Origin: Leclercia sp. S52
GTDB taxonomy: Bacteria > Pseudomonadota > Gammaproteobacteria > Enterobacterales > Enterobacteriaceae
Direction of reading: 5' to 3'
Assembly: GCF_039727615.1 (NCBI RefSeq)
Contig: NZ_CP152474.1
Coordinates: forward strand, 62,001 to 126,000
DNA length: 64,000 nt
Made by a program: the position numbers and the translations under genes. How positions within the stretch are numbered: the first letter of the stretch is position 1; the number at the start of each line of letters is the position of its first letter. This document shows, in pieces, positions 24,540-34,050 of this stretch. The notes beneath the pieces are model-generated. The model did no database searches. It had not been told where the DNA came from and saw only the letters and a program-made list of their open reading frames with translations.

Positions 24540-24551
24540 AGGTACGTACAT
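24540..24551. promoter_or_regulatory. Putative operator 2 of the RHH gene, overlapping its start codon
   Basis: AGGTACGTACAT repeats the first palindrome with one changed arm base and includes the first bases of the ATG at 24550. No Shine-Dalgarno sequence is visible before that ATG, so the mRNA may be leaderless, in which case protein bound here would block the promoter start region. Confidence 0.55.
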
Positions 24552-24738
24552 GTCAACGGTTAAACGCGATCCAAATCAGTCAAAATCCGGTAAAGCACCG
24601 ACTTTTCAGATTCGAATTACGCCGGAGTTGAAGGCACAGTTTGAGGCGGCTGCTAAGGCTGAGGGGATGAGTTTGGGGAACTGGCTTAAATCTTTAGGTC
24701 GTAAAGAATTAGAAAAATCAAAGAAAGTAGAATCGTAA
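24550..24738 (+). CDS. Small ribbon-helix-helix DNA-binding protein (Arc/HicB-like)
   Basis: A 62-residue basic protein with a ribbon-helix-helix fold: strand FQIRITPELKAQF followed by the helices EAAAKAEGMSLGNWLKSLGRKELEK. Such proteins are repressors or antitoxins of the Arc, MetJ or HicB type. No toxin gene follows; the next 500 bp are AT-rich and then comes an IS element, so a partner may have been lost. Two AGGTACGTAC palindromes precede it and the second overlaps its start codon. Confidence 0.72.
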   Translation: MSTVKRDPNQSKSGKAPTFQIRITPELKAQFEAAAKAEGMSLGNWLKSLGRKELEKSKKVES

Positions 24739-25254
24739 GGTATTATATGAATTTGGGGAATAATCTTTAGCTTTGATTGGTTTTATTTTACTAGCATAAT
24801 CACCAATATGATTATATTGAATAATTGGAGCATGTAAGGCTTAAAAAATAATTTATTATTTAATAACCCAGAGTATGTAATTAATAATATTTCAAATTTT
24901 GGCTTGTTGTTCTTTTTTAATTTCCGAGGAATATTCTCATAAGATTATTGTTATTTTAGTATGGGTTTCATTTTATTTATATTGTTATAGATGCATATAT
25001 AACACTTCTTTTTTTTAGTATATTTGTCTTAATATTGTAATCTTTGAGAATAGAACAACACATCACTACTGACTCAAAAAATGTAGATAAACTTTACACA
25101 TCTAGTCGCCCCACTTACCCTCAAATTAGCAATTTATAAAATAATATATTTTGCTGTAATGATTATCAGTCTGTAATAATTCTGGTTTAAATAATATTTA
25201 CGTTTTAAAAAGTAGTAGCGTATTAATAGCTCTTCACTTCAAATTTAACGCTGC
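24739..25254. other. AT-rich stretch without a recognisable gene
   Basis: About 515 bases with very low GC content between the ribbon-helix-helix gene and the IS element. All frames are broken by frequent stops and I see no RNA gene, clear promoter or long repeat. It belongs to the acquired AT-rich patch next to selC. Confidence 0.7.
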
Positions 25255-25287
25255 GTGGTGACCTGCCCCCAGGATTAGATACAACCT

Positions 25288-26121
25288 TCAGTTAGTAATG
25301 TCGGTTGGTTTTTCTTCATATTTCCCGTTTCGCCAGTCCGCTGCAAATTCAGCCGGAGTCTGGTAGTTCAGCGATGAATGTGGACGACACTCGTTATAAT
25401 CCTGCCGCCAGTCATTAATCGTTTTCCTGGCGTGAACTATATCGCTGAACCAGTGCTCATTGAGGCACTCATCCCTGAATCGTCCGTTAAAACTTTCAAT
25501 AAATCCGTTCTGTGTTGGCTTGCCCGGCTGGATAAGCCGCAGCTCCACCCCATGCTCATAAGCCCACTGGTCAAGTGCTCTGCAGGTAAACTCCGGCCCC
25601 TGGTCCGTTCTTATCGTCGCCGGATAGCCGCGAAACAGTGCAATGCTGTCCAGAATTCGCGTGACCTGAACGCCTGAAATCCCGAATGCGGCGGTAATCG
25701 TCAGACACTCCTTCGTGAAGTCGTCCACGCAGGTCAGGCACTTGATCCTGCGACCGGTGGCCAGCGCGTCCATGACAAAATCCATCGACCAGGTCAGGTT
25801 GGGCGCCTCCGGGCGGAGCAGCGGCAGACGTTCTGTTGCCAGCCCTTTACGACGTCGTCTGCGTTTTACGCCCAGCCCGTTAAGGTGGTAAAGGCGGTAC
25901 ACGCGCTTGTGATTAACATGAAGGCCTTCACGGCGCAGTAACTGCCAGATGCGTCGGTAGCCAAAACGCCTGCGCTCCAGTGCCAGCTCAGTGATACGCC
26001 CTGATAAATGCGCATCAGCAGCCGGTCGCTGAGCCTCATAGCGGCAGGTCGACAGGGACAAACCTGTAAGCCTGCAGGCACGACGTTGCGACAGACCGGT
26101 CGCATCACACATCAACACCAC
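25288..26121 (-). CDS. IS3-family transposase OrfB (DDE integrase domain)
   Basis: The catalytic part of the transposase, 277 residues from the ATG; in the -1 frameshift product OrfAB the frame is already open about 40 bases earlier ([14 protein letters not shown]). An HTH_21-like segment ([28 protein letters not shown]) precedes the rve integrase core. The DDE residues are in [17 protein letters not shown] and [20 protein letters not shown]. The end [10 protein letters not shown] is typical of the family. No stop or break is seen, so it should be active. Confidence 0.92.
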   Translation of the reverse strand: MVLMCDATGLSQRRACRLTGLSLSTCRYEAQRPAADAHLSGRITELALERRRFGYRRIWQLLRREGLHVNHKRVYRLYHLNGLGVKRRRRRKGLATERLPLLRPEAPNLTWSMDFVMDALATGRRIKCLTCVDDFTKECLTITAAFGISGVQVTRILDSIALFRGYPATIRTDQGPEFTCRALDQWAYEHGVELRLIQPGKPTQNGFIESFNGRFRDECLNEHWFSDIVHARKTINDWRQDYNECRPHSSLNYQTPAEFAADWRNGKYEEKPTDITN

Positions 26122-26144
26122 AGCTTCCCGCTTCTGGTCTGTCG

Positions 26145-26408
26145 TCAGTACTTTCGCCCCAGAGCCACCTGAAGCGCCTCCTTATCCAGCATGGCTTCAG
26201 CGAGCAGCTTCTTGAGGCGGGCGTTCTCTTCCTCAAGCGACTTCAGGCGCTTAACCTCGGGCACCTCCATACCGCCATACTTCTTACGCCAGGTGTAAAA
26301 GGTGGCGTCGGAAATGGCGTGCTTGCGGCAGAGCTCACGGGCAGAAACCCCGGCTTCGGCCTCTCGGAGAATACTGATGATCTGTTCTTCGGAAAAACGC
26401 TTCTTCAT
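26145..26408 (-). CDS. IS3-family transposase OrfA
   Basis: An 87-residue DNA-binding protein: helix-turn-helix [42 protein letters not shown] followed by a leucine-zipper-like helix ([21 protein letters not shown]) and the end [12 protein letters not shown]. It overlaps the OrfB frame by -1; the overlap has GCGAAAG, where the frameshift that makes OrfAB is likely. Confidence 0.92.
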   Translation of the reverse strand: MKKRFSEEQIISILREAEAGVSARELCRKHAISDATFYTWRKKYGGMEVPEVKRLKSLEEENARLKKLLAEAMLDKEALQVALGRKY

Positions 26409-26483
26409 GGGGATGTCCTCATGTGGCTTATGAAGACATTACTAACATCGCGGTGTATTAATCAACGGGGAGCAGGTCAGTGG

Positions 26484-26983
26484 CAGTATAAACGCCACAA
26501 TTTATTCTTAGCTTTATATTACCAAAACTATAGCCAAAAAACGTAAGGAATCGATTGGGCAGTAATCTGCCGATAAAATCTTTGGCAATCATGTCATTCT
26601 TAATGAAAAACCATGTATATGCACGATGCATGATCTAGTTTCCTTATCCTGTTTTCAATTGCTTGTACAGGCTCTACAGCATCTGATGCCGTTCATGTCT
26701 CGTCAATAAAACATTCTCTTCTTGAAAGCAGGCGAGATGGGGCTAGGACATGCTTTAAGCTTTACAGATAGTCAGTTCGTGGAGAGCATCACAAAGTCAT
26801 TTTGATATAGAAGCGTGGTTACGGCAGTTATGTAATAGTTGAGAGCTTAGAGATTCGCTGTTGAGGTGATCTGGGTATGTTAACAGCATTTACATAAGTT
26901 TTATGCGATGGATAATTATATTTAATATATTACAATGATTTTTTACTATAACCGTGCATAGCAATTGATAAGAAGGATTAAAC
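26484..26983. other. Intergenic stretch without a recognisable gene
   Basis: About 500 bases between the IS element and the TrlF-type gene. No frame of credible length, RNA gene or clear terminator is seen. The last 100 bases are very AT-rich and should hold the promoter of the following gene; GAAGGATTAAAC is a weak ribosome site just before its ATG. Confidence 0.6.
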
Positions 26984-29655
26984 ATGATTGGCTCAATTTG
27001 GAATAAATGGGATCTTCATATTCACTCTCCAATGACGCATATAAATAATAATTATATTAGAAAAGATATCGATTTATTTGTAGATGAAGTTATAAAAAGT
27101 GAACTGAGGTTGATCGCAATAACAAATTACTGGTTTCTCGCACCTAATGAGCTTGAAGTTATTAAGAGTAAGTTTCAAGAAAAAAATTACCCTATTTGCA
27201 TTCTGGCTAATATAGAATTCAGAATTGCCCAGCCAAATAAGGCTGGAGAATGGATAAATATCCATGCGATTTTTTCTGAAAGCATTGGAACTGAAAAAAT
27301 AAATAAGGCTCTATCTCGTATTAAACTACAAAACACCACCGATAATAAAAAGACAATATGGTGCAGTAAAGACTCTATGGATGAGGCAAAGATAAGTTTT
27401 GATGGAGCTATAATAGATTATGAAACGCTTTCAGAAGGACTAAAAGATGCTTTTATAATTGGCAAGGAATTTTTTATTGCAATATGTCCGAATGGCTATG
27501 GTGGCTTTCAGCCGGAAAAAACAGAAGGGCGTTCTGTGGCTGTAGCTAAAGAGATAGATAAGCTTGGAGATATTGTTCTTGGACGTGCCCGAGATCGTGA
27601 TTTTTTCTTGCTAGATACCAGATATGAAGAAGCACCTAAAAAACCTGTATTCGTCTGCTCGGATGCGCATCAATTAGGTGATATTGGTAGTAAATTTACA
27701 TGGGTAAAAGCTAAGCCAACATTCCAAGGCTTAAGGCAGACGATTTTTGAACCAGAAGAAAGAGTACAGCAGTCAAATGATTTCATTGAGCTGAATTATA
27801 TAAAGCCTCACTTTAGTCGAATAGTGTTGTCAGGTGAAATTTTTAATGAAAACCAGTTATCATTTAATAAGCAGACAATCCCTTTAAATAAAAATATGGT
27901 TTCAATAATAGGTGGTCGGGGTACTGGGAAAAGTGTTTTTCTCGATGCAATGAAAGCTGTTTTAATGCCGGGTATAAATTCCTTTTCTGAACGAAATTTA
28001 TCGACAAATGGTGTTAGCGTTTTTCTTGATAAAGGCTACGGTGAAGAGTCATCCATAATTTTTGATTCTCAAACGCAATCTCCTTATAATTATCTGCATG
28101 TTTCTCAGGGTGATATCGTAAGTTTTGCAAAAAATCCAGATAGTTTGAGTAATGAAATCAAGAGGATGTTGGGAATAAAAGAAAAAGAATATGATCCTAT
28201 AAACTCGGGTTTATTATTAGACAATCTTTCAAAATATAGAGGGTTCGTCGATTATTGGAATCTTACCGACTCTCAGGGCAATAGGATCAATACTGATTCA
28301 TTTCAGAATAAAATAATCAATGATAACCAGAAGCTTACAGAGACTCTAACTAATCCAAAAAATAAATCATTAATCTCTGAATATCAAAAAATTCTGAGGC
28401 TATTAATAAATCGCAGTTAGCATACAATAAGACACAAGAGTTACTCTCTTTCATTAATAGAAGTTTTACTGAAATTAACGAGAGAATTGAATATTATAAT
28501 GTATTAGACGCTGTAAAACAAAAATTGCCTCCTGTACTAGATGCAGCATATGTTAGTTTGTTAAACGAAAATCTAGCAGCAATAAAAATTTGTATCGAAG
28601 AAATTCATAATAAAAATGAAGAGATAAGAAAAGGATTTGTAGAACAAGGTATTAATCAAGATATTTCATCCTTGCTAAGCAAACTTAGTGAATATCAAGA
28701 AAATATTGATAAAGCCAAGTCAAAAATAAATGAAATCGAAGAGTATAAGAAAAGGTATTTTACTTATGTTAAAGAACGAAGTGAATATGCTGTAAAATAT
28801 AAAGAATTTATTGAAGAGCAAGCATTGGAAATACAGAAATTATATGATTTTCTTCATATAAAAAATGATAGTTGGAATGACGAGCAAAACTATATCGTTA
28901 AAGATATATTGTCAGATATTAATATAAGTGGAAAAGTTATTTTCGATAATGAAAAATTCTATAAAGGATTAGAAGGTTGTATTAATCGTGGTAAATTTAG
29001 GGCTTCCACTGAAAAAAGTACACAGCAAAAACTAATGGAAACGTTTAATGTACAGTCTTACGATGAATTTTTTCGGTTAATTAATAATGAAAAAGTCATT
29101 GACTCTGAAGGGAATGGTCAATTAATTTCAATAGAAGAATTTTTCTGGAAAAATGAGTATTTTAATCAAGGTGGACGTTACGAGTTAATGCATTATTTGT
29201 TTTCCACCGATAAAATGAAGGGGTATTTATATGTAAATGCCGAATTTACATATAAAGGTAAAACGGTTGATAAGCTTTCTGTTGGACAGCGTGGTACTTT
29301 TTATGTAAGTTTGAAGCTTGCTACGGATCCTTTTGGAAGTCCATTTGTATTCGACCAACCTGAAGATGATCTTGACAATAGTTTCATTATGAAGCAGCTT
29401 GTGCCACTTTTCAAAAAAATTAAAAAATATCGGCAAGTAATAATAGTTACACATAATGCAAATTTAGTTATAAATTCTGATTCAGAGCAAGTTATCGTTG
29501 CAAATTATGATGGTAGCCTTATAAGTTATGACGTCGGAGCAATTGAAGATGGCGATATTAAAATGCAGGATGGAATAAGATACCATATATGCTCCATTCT
29601 TGAAGGTGGACATGTTGCCTTTTCTGTGCGCGAAAAGAAATATGGTATTCAATAA
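26984..29655 (+). CDS. TrlF family PHP-AAA/SMC-like ATPase (ppl-type candidate defence protein), frameshifted
   Basis: A large protein of about 890 residues if one base is restored. It opens with a PHP phosphoesterase domain (KWDLHIHSPMTH at 9-20 and FVCSDAHQLGDIGSKFTWVKA further on), followed by an SMC-like ATPase: Walker A GGRGTGKSVF near residue 310, a coiled-coil-rich middle, then KLSVGQRG signature, FVFDQPEDDLDN Walker B and VTHNANLV H-loop near 760-820. The PHP plus SMC architecture is that of NCBI TrlF and of the ppl antiphage system. The first frame stops at 28420; from 28392 the next frame (NSEAINKSQLAYNKTQELL) runs to 29655. The change falls in a run of six A (28386-28391); seven would join the frames. 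GC content is near 33 percent, against above 55 percent around it. Confidence 0.82.
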
Positions 29656-29808
29656 AATGCTCCCCCCTGTAAAGGGGGGGGTAATACTATATTAAATCTA
29701 TTTTTATAAAAGTAGAGCTAGTATGTGGGAATTGTACGTGTGAGAGAGTAAATACTTTAAGTAATTTAAAGAATTATAAGAAGTTTCAAATACTCATGAG
29801 CGTTATTT

Positions 29809-29903
29809 TGGCGGAAGATCACAGGAGTCGAACCTGCCCAGGACCGCTGGCGGCCCCAACTGGATTTGAAGTCCAGCCACCTCACCGGAGATGACGATCT
29901 TCC
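29809..29903 (-). tRNA. selC: tRNA-Sec(TCA)
   Basis: Selenocysteine tRNA of 95 bases including the encoded CCA end. The minus-strand sequence starts GGAAGATCGTCATCTCCGG and ends with GTTCGACTCCTGTGATCTTCC then GCCA; the anticodon TCA lies in GGACTTCAAATCC. The long variable arm GGGGCCGCCAGCGGTCC is typical. It differs from E. coli selC at only a few bases. selC is a classical site for genomic islands; its 3' end faces the AT-rich patch with the TrlF gene. Confidence 0.97.
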
Positions 29904-30186
29904 GCGCCTCGATTGCTACATGGAGGCGGGGCGCATTATAGCTACTTTCAATCATTTACCCCATCTTTTCCCTCACTTATTTCACCCCTTTTTTGACCTG
30001 TGTTAACCCCTCCAGACTAAACCTTAAGAAAATCCTCACGTTACGATTTTTACTCCCGCACTTTTACCGCGATCACAAAAAACAAGAAACGTAAAAACGT
30101 AACCAGAAAACGCAATACCTGCCTGGGAGGCCTTGGTTTACAAAATATGTAACCGGTCTCAGCGCCCTACGCGTGAAGGAATAACA

Positions 30187-31581
30187 ATGAAAAGCGAAGT
30201 TTTATCCGTCAAAGAGAAAATTGGTTACGGCATGGGTGACGCCGCAAGTCACATCATTTTCGACAACGTCATGCTCTACATGATGTTCTTCTACACCGAT
30301 ATCTTCGGTATCCCCGCCGGGTTCGTCGGCACCATGTTCCTGCTGGCGCGTGCGCTGGATGCCATCTCCGACCCCTGCATGGGGCTGCTTGCCGACCGTA
30401 CCCGCAGCCGCTGGGGGAAATTCCGTCCATGGATCCTGTTCGGTGCCATCCCCTTTGGCCTGGTCTGCGTGCTGGCCTACACCACGCCGGATCTCAGCCT
30501 GAACGGCAAAATGATCTACGCCGCCGTCACCTACACCCTGCTGACCCTGCTCTATACCGTGGTCAACATCCCGTACTGCGCGCTGGGCGGAGTGATCACC
30601 AACGACCCGACGCAGCGTATCTCCCTCCAGTCCTGGCGCTTCGTGCTGGCGACGGCGGGCGGCATGCTCTCCACGGTGCTGATGATGCCGCTGGTGAACC
30701 TGATTGGCGGCGAGGATAAGGCGCTCGGCTTCCAGGGCGGCATCGCGGTGCTGTCGGTGGTGGCCTTCCTGATGCTGGCGTTCTGCTTCTTCACCACCAA
30801 AGAGCGCATCCAGGTGCCGCCGAGCACCACTTCCATGCGCGAAGATCTGCGCGATATCTGGCAAAACGACCAGTGGCGCATCGTCGGGCTGCTCACCATC
30901 CTCAACATTCTGGCGGTCTGCGTGCGCGGCGGCGCGATGATGTATTACGTCACCTGGATCATGGGCTCGCCGGAGCTGTTCGTCGCCTTCCTCACCACCT
31001 ACTGCGTCGGCAACCTGATTGGCTCCGCGCTGGCGAAACCGCTCACCGACTGGAAATGCAAAGTCAGCGTCTTCTGGTGGACCAACGCCCTGCTGGCGGT
31101 GGCGAGCGTGGCGATGTTCTTCGTGCCGATGCAGGCCAGCATCACCATGTTCGGCTTTATCTTCGTGATTGGCGTCCTGCACCAGCTGGTGACGCCGATC
31201 CAGTGGGTGATGATGTCCGACACCGTCGATTACGGCGAGTGGACCAACGGTAAACGCCTCACCGGCATCAGCTTTGCGGGCACGCTGTTCGTGCTCAAGC
31301 TGGGCCTGGCGCTGGGCGGGGCGTTAATCGGCTGGATGCTGGCAGGCGGCGGCTACGATGCCGCAGCCAAAACCCAGAACGGCGCCACCATCAGCATCAT
31401 CATCGCCCTGTTTACCCTGGTCCCGGCGGCGTGCTACCTGCTGAGCGCGGCGATCGCCAAACGCTACTACAGCCTGAAGACGCCATTCCTGATGAAAATC
31501 ATGAACGACCTGGCGCAGGGCGCGCGTCGTAATCAGCAGGATTTCAACACCCTGCCGGTCAGCAAAGAATTGCAGAACTAA
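30187..31581 (+). CDS. yicJ: GPH family sugar:cation symporter YicJ
   Basis: A 464-residue MelB-type symporter, closely similar along its length to E. coli YicJ (MKSEVLSVKEKIGYGMGDAASHIIFDNVMLY, RALDAISDPCMGLLADRTRSRWGKFRPWILFGA, QWVMMSDTVDYGEWTNGKRLTGISFAGTLFVLK). It probably imports isoprimeverose or other alpha-xylosides for the alpha-xylosidase encoded 12 bp downstream. The ATG at 30187 follows GAAGGAATAAC. A CRP-like half site (CGATCACAAAA) lies about 110 bases upstream. Confidence 0.96.
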   Translation: MKSEVLSVKEKIGYGMGDAASHIIFDNVMLYMMFFYTDIFGIPAGFVGTMFLLARALDAISDPCMGLLADRTRSRWGKFRPWILFGAIPFGLVCVLAYTTPDLSLNGKMIYAAVTYTLLTLLYTVVNIPYCALGGVITNDPTQRISLQSWRFVLATAGGMLSTVLMMPLVNLIGGEDKALGFQGGIAVLSVVAFLMLAFCFFTTKERIQVPPSTTSMREDLRDIWQNDQWRIVGLLTILNILAVCVRGGAMMYYVTWIMGSPELFVAFLTTYCVGNLIGSALAKPLTDWKCKVSVFWWTNALLAVASVAMFFVPMQASITMFGFIFVIGVLHQLVTPIQWVMMSDTVDYGEWTNGKRLTGISFAGTLFVLKLGLALGGALIGWMLAGGGYDAAAKTQNGATISIIIALFTLVPAACYLLSAAIAKRYYSLKTPFLMKIMNDLAQGARRNQQDFNTLPVSKELQN

Positions 31582-31593
31582 GAGGACGAAAGC

Positions 31594-33912
31594 ATGAAAA
31601 TCAGTGATGGAAACTGGCTCATTCAACCGGGTCTGAACGTGACCTACCCGGTGCAGGTGTTCGATGTCGAGCAGCAGGGCAACGACCTGGTGGTCTATGT
31701 CGCCCCGCGCGACGTGCGCGAGCGCACCTGGCAGCTCGACACCCTGATGTTCGCGGTGCGCCTGTTTGCCCCGCAGGAGGGGATTGTCGGGGTGCGTATC
31801 GAGCACTTCCAGGGCGCACTGGATAAGGGCCCGCACTATCCGCTCAACGTCCTGAAAGACGTCAAGGTGCAGATTGAAAACAATGCGGCGTTTGCCGAGC
31901 TGAAAAGCGGTAACGTCAGCGTGCGCGTCACCAAAGGCGAGTTCTGGGCGCTGGATTTCCTGCGCAACGGGCAGCGCATCACCGGCAGCCAGCTGAAAAA
32001 CAACGGCTACGTGCAGGACGGCAACAGCGACCGCAACTACCTGTTTGAGCGTCTGGATCTGGGCGTGGGTGAAACCGTCTACGGCCTCGGCGAGCGCTTT
32101 ACCGCCCTGGTGCGCAACGGCCAGACGGTGGAAACCTGGAACCGTGACGGCGGCACCAGCACCGAGCAGTCGTACAAAAATATCCCGTTCTACCTCACCA
32201 ACCGCGGCTACGGCGTGCTGGTGAACCATCCGGAAAACGTCTCATTTGAAATCGGCTCCGAGAAGGTGTCGAAAGTGCAGTTCAGCGTCGAGGGCGAGTA
32301 TCTGGAGTATTTCGTGATCGACGGCCCGACGCCGAAAGAGGTGCTCAACCGCTATACCCGGTTCACCGGGCGTCCGGCGCTGCCCCCGGCCTGGTCGTTT
32401 GGCCTGTGGCTCACCACCTCGTTCACCACCAACTATGACGAAGCGACGGTGAACAGCTTTATCGACGGCATGGCCGAACGCGACCTGCCGCTGCACGTCT
32501 TCCACTTCGACTGCTTCTGGATGAAGGCCTTCCAGTGGTGCGACTTCGAGTGGGACCCGGTGACTTTCCCGGATCCGGAAGGGATGATCCGCCGCCTGAA
32601 GGAGAAAGGGCTGAAGGTCTGCGTGTGGATCAACCCGTACATCGGCCAGAAATCGCCGATCTTTAAGGAGCTGAAAGAGAAGGGCTACCTGCTGAAACGC
32701 CCGGACGGCTCCCTGTGGCAGTGGGATAAGTGGCAGCCGGGGCTGGCGATCTACGACTTTACCAACCCGGAAGCCTGCCAGTGGTATGCCGACAAGCTGA
32801 AAGGCCTGGTGGAGATCGGCGTCGACTGCTTCAAAACCGATTTTGGCGAGCGCATCCCGACCGATGTGCAGTGGTTCGACGGTTCCGATCCGCAGAAGAT
32901 GCACAACCACTACGCCTACATCTACAACGAGCTGGTGTGGAACGTGCTGAAAGAGACGGTGGGCGAAGAGGAGGCGGTGCTGTTTGCGCGTTCGGCCTCG
33001 GTGGGGGCGCAACAGTTCCCGGTGCACTGGGGCGGGGACTGCTATGCCAACTACGAGTCGATGGCCGAAAGCCTGCGCGGTGGGCTGTCGATTGGGCTCT
33101 CCGGGTTCGGATTCTGGAGCCACGACATCGGCGGGTTCGAAAACACCGCCCCGGCGCACGTCTATAAACGCTGGTGCGCGTTCGGGCTGCTCTCCAGCCA
33201 CAGCCGCCTGCACGGCAGCAAATCCTACCGCGTGCCGTGGGCGTATGACGACGAGTCCTGCGACGTGGTGCGTCACTTCACGCAGCTGAAATGCCGGATG
33301 ATGCCGTATCTGTATCGCCAGGCGGCGCTGGCCCGCGAGTTTGGTACCCCGATGCTGCGGGCGATGATGCTCGAGTTCCCGGACGATCCGGCCTGCGACT
33401 ATCTCGACCGCCAGTACATGCTGGGGGATTCGGTGATGGTGGCTCCGGTATTCAGCGAGGCGGGCGACGTGCAGTTTTACCTGCCGGAAGGGCGCTGGAC
33501 GCACCTGTGGCATAACGATGAGGTGCAGGGCAGCCGCTGGCACAAACAGCAGCACGACTTCCGCAGCCTGCCGGTGTACGTGCGCAACAATACCCTGCTG
33601 GCGCTGGGCAACAACGACCAGAAGCCGGACTATGCGTGGAATGAAGGCACCGCTTTCCAGCTGTTTAACCTCGACGATGGCGCCACGGCGGTAAGCGAAG
33701 TGCCGGCGGCTAACGGTGCCGTGGCCTTTACCCTGACCGCGACGCGCAGTGGCAATACCCTGACGTTAAAAGGCAGCGGCGAGGCGCGGGGCTGGTCGGT
33801 CTGTTTGCGCAATGTGCATCAGATTAGCGGCGTGAAAGGCGCGTCACACGCGGGCAGCGAGTGGGGCGTGGTGGTGAAAGCGGAGGGGGATGAGGTGGTC
33901 ATTCATCTCTGA
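31594..33912 (+). CDS. yicI: Alpha-xylosidase YicI (GH31)
   Basis: A 772-residue glycoside hydrolase of family 31, the same length as E. coli YicI, which releases xylose from isoprimeverose and related alpha-xylosides. The nucleophile is Asp416 in [12 protein letters not shown], and [20 protein letters not shown] contains the region of the acid/base Asp482. The domains are in the usual order: N-terminal beta-sandwich, (beta/alpha)8 barrel and C-terminal beta domains. It forms an operon with yicJ; AGAGGACG precedes the ATG. Confidence 0.97.
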   Translation: MKISDGNWLIQPGLNVTYPVQVFDVEQQGNDLVVYVAPRDVRERTWQLDTLMFAVRLFAPQEGIVGVRIEHFQGALDKGPHYPLNVLKDVKVQIENNAAFAELKSGNVSVRVTKGEFWALDFLRNGQRITGSQLKNNGYVQDGNSDRNYLFERLDLGVGETVYGLGERFTALVRNGQTVETWNRDGGTSTEQSYKNIPFYLTNRGYGVLVNHPENVSFEIGSEKVSKVQFSVEGEYLEYFVIDGPTPKEVLNRYTRFTGRPALPPAWSFGLWLTTSFTTNYDEATVNSFIDGMAERDLPLHVFHFDCFWMKAFQWCDFEWDPVTFPDPEGMIRRLKEKGLKVCVWINPYIGQKSPIFKELKEKGYLLKRPDGSLWQWDKWQPGLAIYDFTNPEACQWYADKLKGLVEIGVDCFKTDFGERIPTDVQWFDGSDPQKMHNHYAYIYNELVWNVLKETVGEEEAVLFARSASVGAQQFPVHWGGDCYANYESMAESLRGGLSIGLSGFGFWSHDIGGFENTAPAHVYKRWCAFGLLSSHSRLHGSKSYRVPWAYDDESCDVVRHFTQLKCRMMPYLYRQAALAREFGTPMLRAMMLEFPDDPACDYLDRQYMLGDSVMVAPVFSEAGDVQFYLPEGRWTHLWHNDEVQGSRWHKQQHDFRSLPVYVRNNTLLALGNNDQKPDYAWNEGTAFQLFNLDDGATAVSEVPAANGAVAFTLTATRSGNTLTLKGSGEARGWSVCLRNVHQISGVKGASHAGSEWGVVVKAEGDEVVIHL

Positions 33913-33925
33913 GCCGTCTGTAAAA

Positions 33926-34050
33926 CGCCCGGTGGCGCTGCGCTTACCGGGCCTACGGTTTTGATGTTGTAGGCCGGGTAAGGCGAAGCCGCCACCCGGC
34001 GATGCAGTGCGGCTTCATGCCCGGTGGCGCTACGCTTACCGGGCCTACGG
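33926..34050. repeat. BIME: three REP units between yicI and yicH
   Basis: Three palindromic units in alternating orientation: GCCCGGTGGCGCTGCGCTTACCGGGC (near 33926-33958), TAGGCCGGGTAAGGCGAAGC (33969-34000) and GCCCGGTGGCGCTACGCTTACCGGGC (34018-34050). The last one contains the TAG stop codon of the convergent yicH gene. Confidence 0.88.

Larger units (their letters stand above)
25255..26483 (-). mobile_element. IS3-family insertion sequence, intact, with 4-bp target duplication
   Basis: The element spans 25259-26479 (1221 bp) and is flanked by the direct repeat GTGG (25255-25258 and 26480-26483). Its ends are inverted repeats that begin TGACCTGCCCCCAGG at the low end and, read inward on the other strand, TGACCTGCTCCCCG at the high end; both continue with a GATTA..ATACA segment. 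It encodes orfA and orfB in the usual -1 overlap. The size, ends and proteins recall the IS1400/ISEhe3 group of the IS3 family; the exact name cannot be given from sequence reading alone. Both ends and the duplication are intact, so insertion was probably recent. Confidence 0.9.

Noticed and set aside
29662..29681. Hairpin CCCCCCTGTAAAGGGGGG after the TrlF gene as a terminator
   Set aside because: The stem is strong, but no run of T follows it on either strand, so an intrinsic terminator is not well supported; it may be a structure without that role.
29809..29903. Direct repeat of the selC 3' end marking an integrated island
   Set aside because: I looked for a second copy of the selC 3' sequence toward lower coordinates and saw none, and no integrase gene is present. 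The island reading rests on composition and gene content only.
32242..33555. Long open frame of 437 codons opposite yicI
   Set aside because: It is the antisense shadow of the GC-rich yicI gene, whose protein is full length and nearly identical to the E. coli enzyme. The antisense translation shows no family motif.
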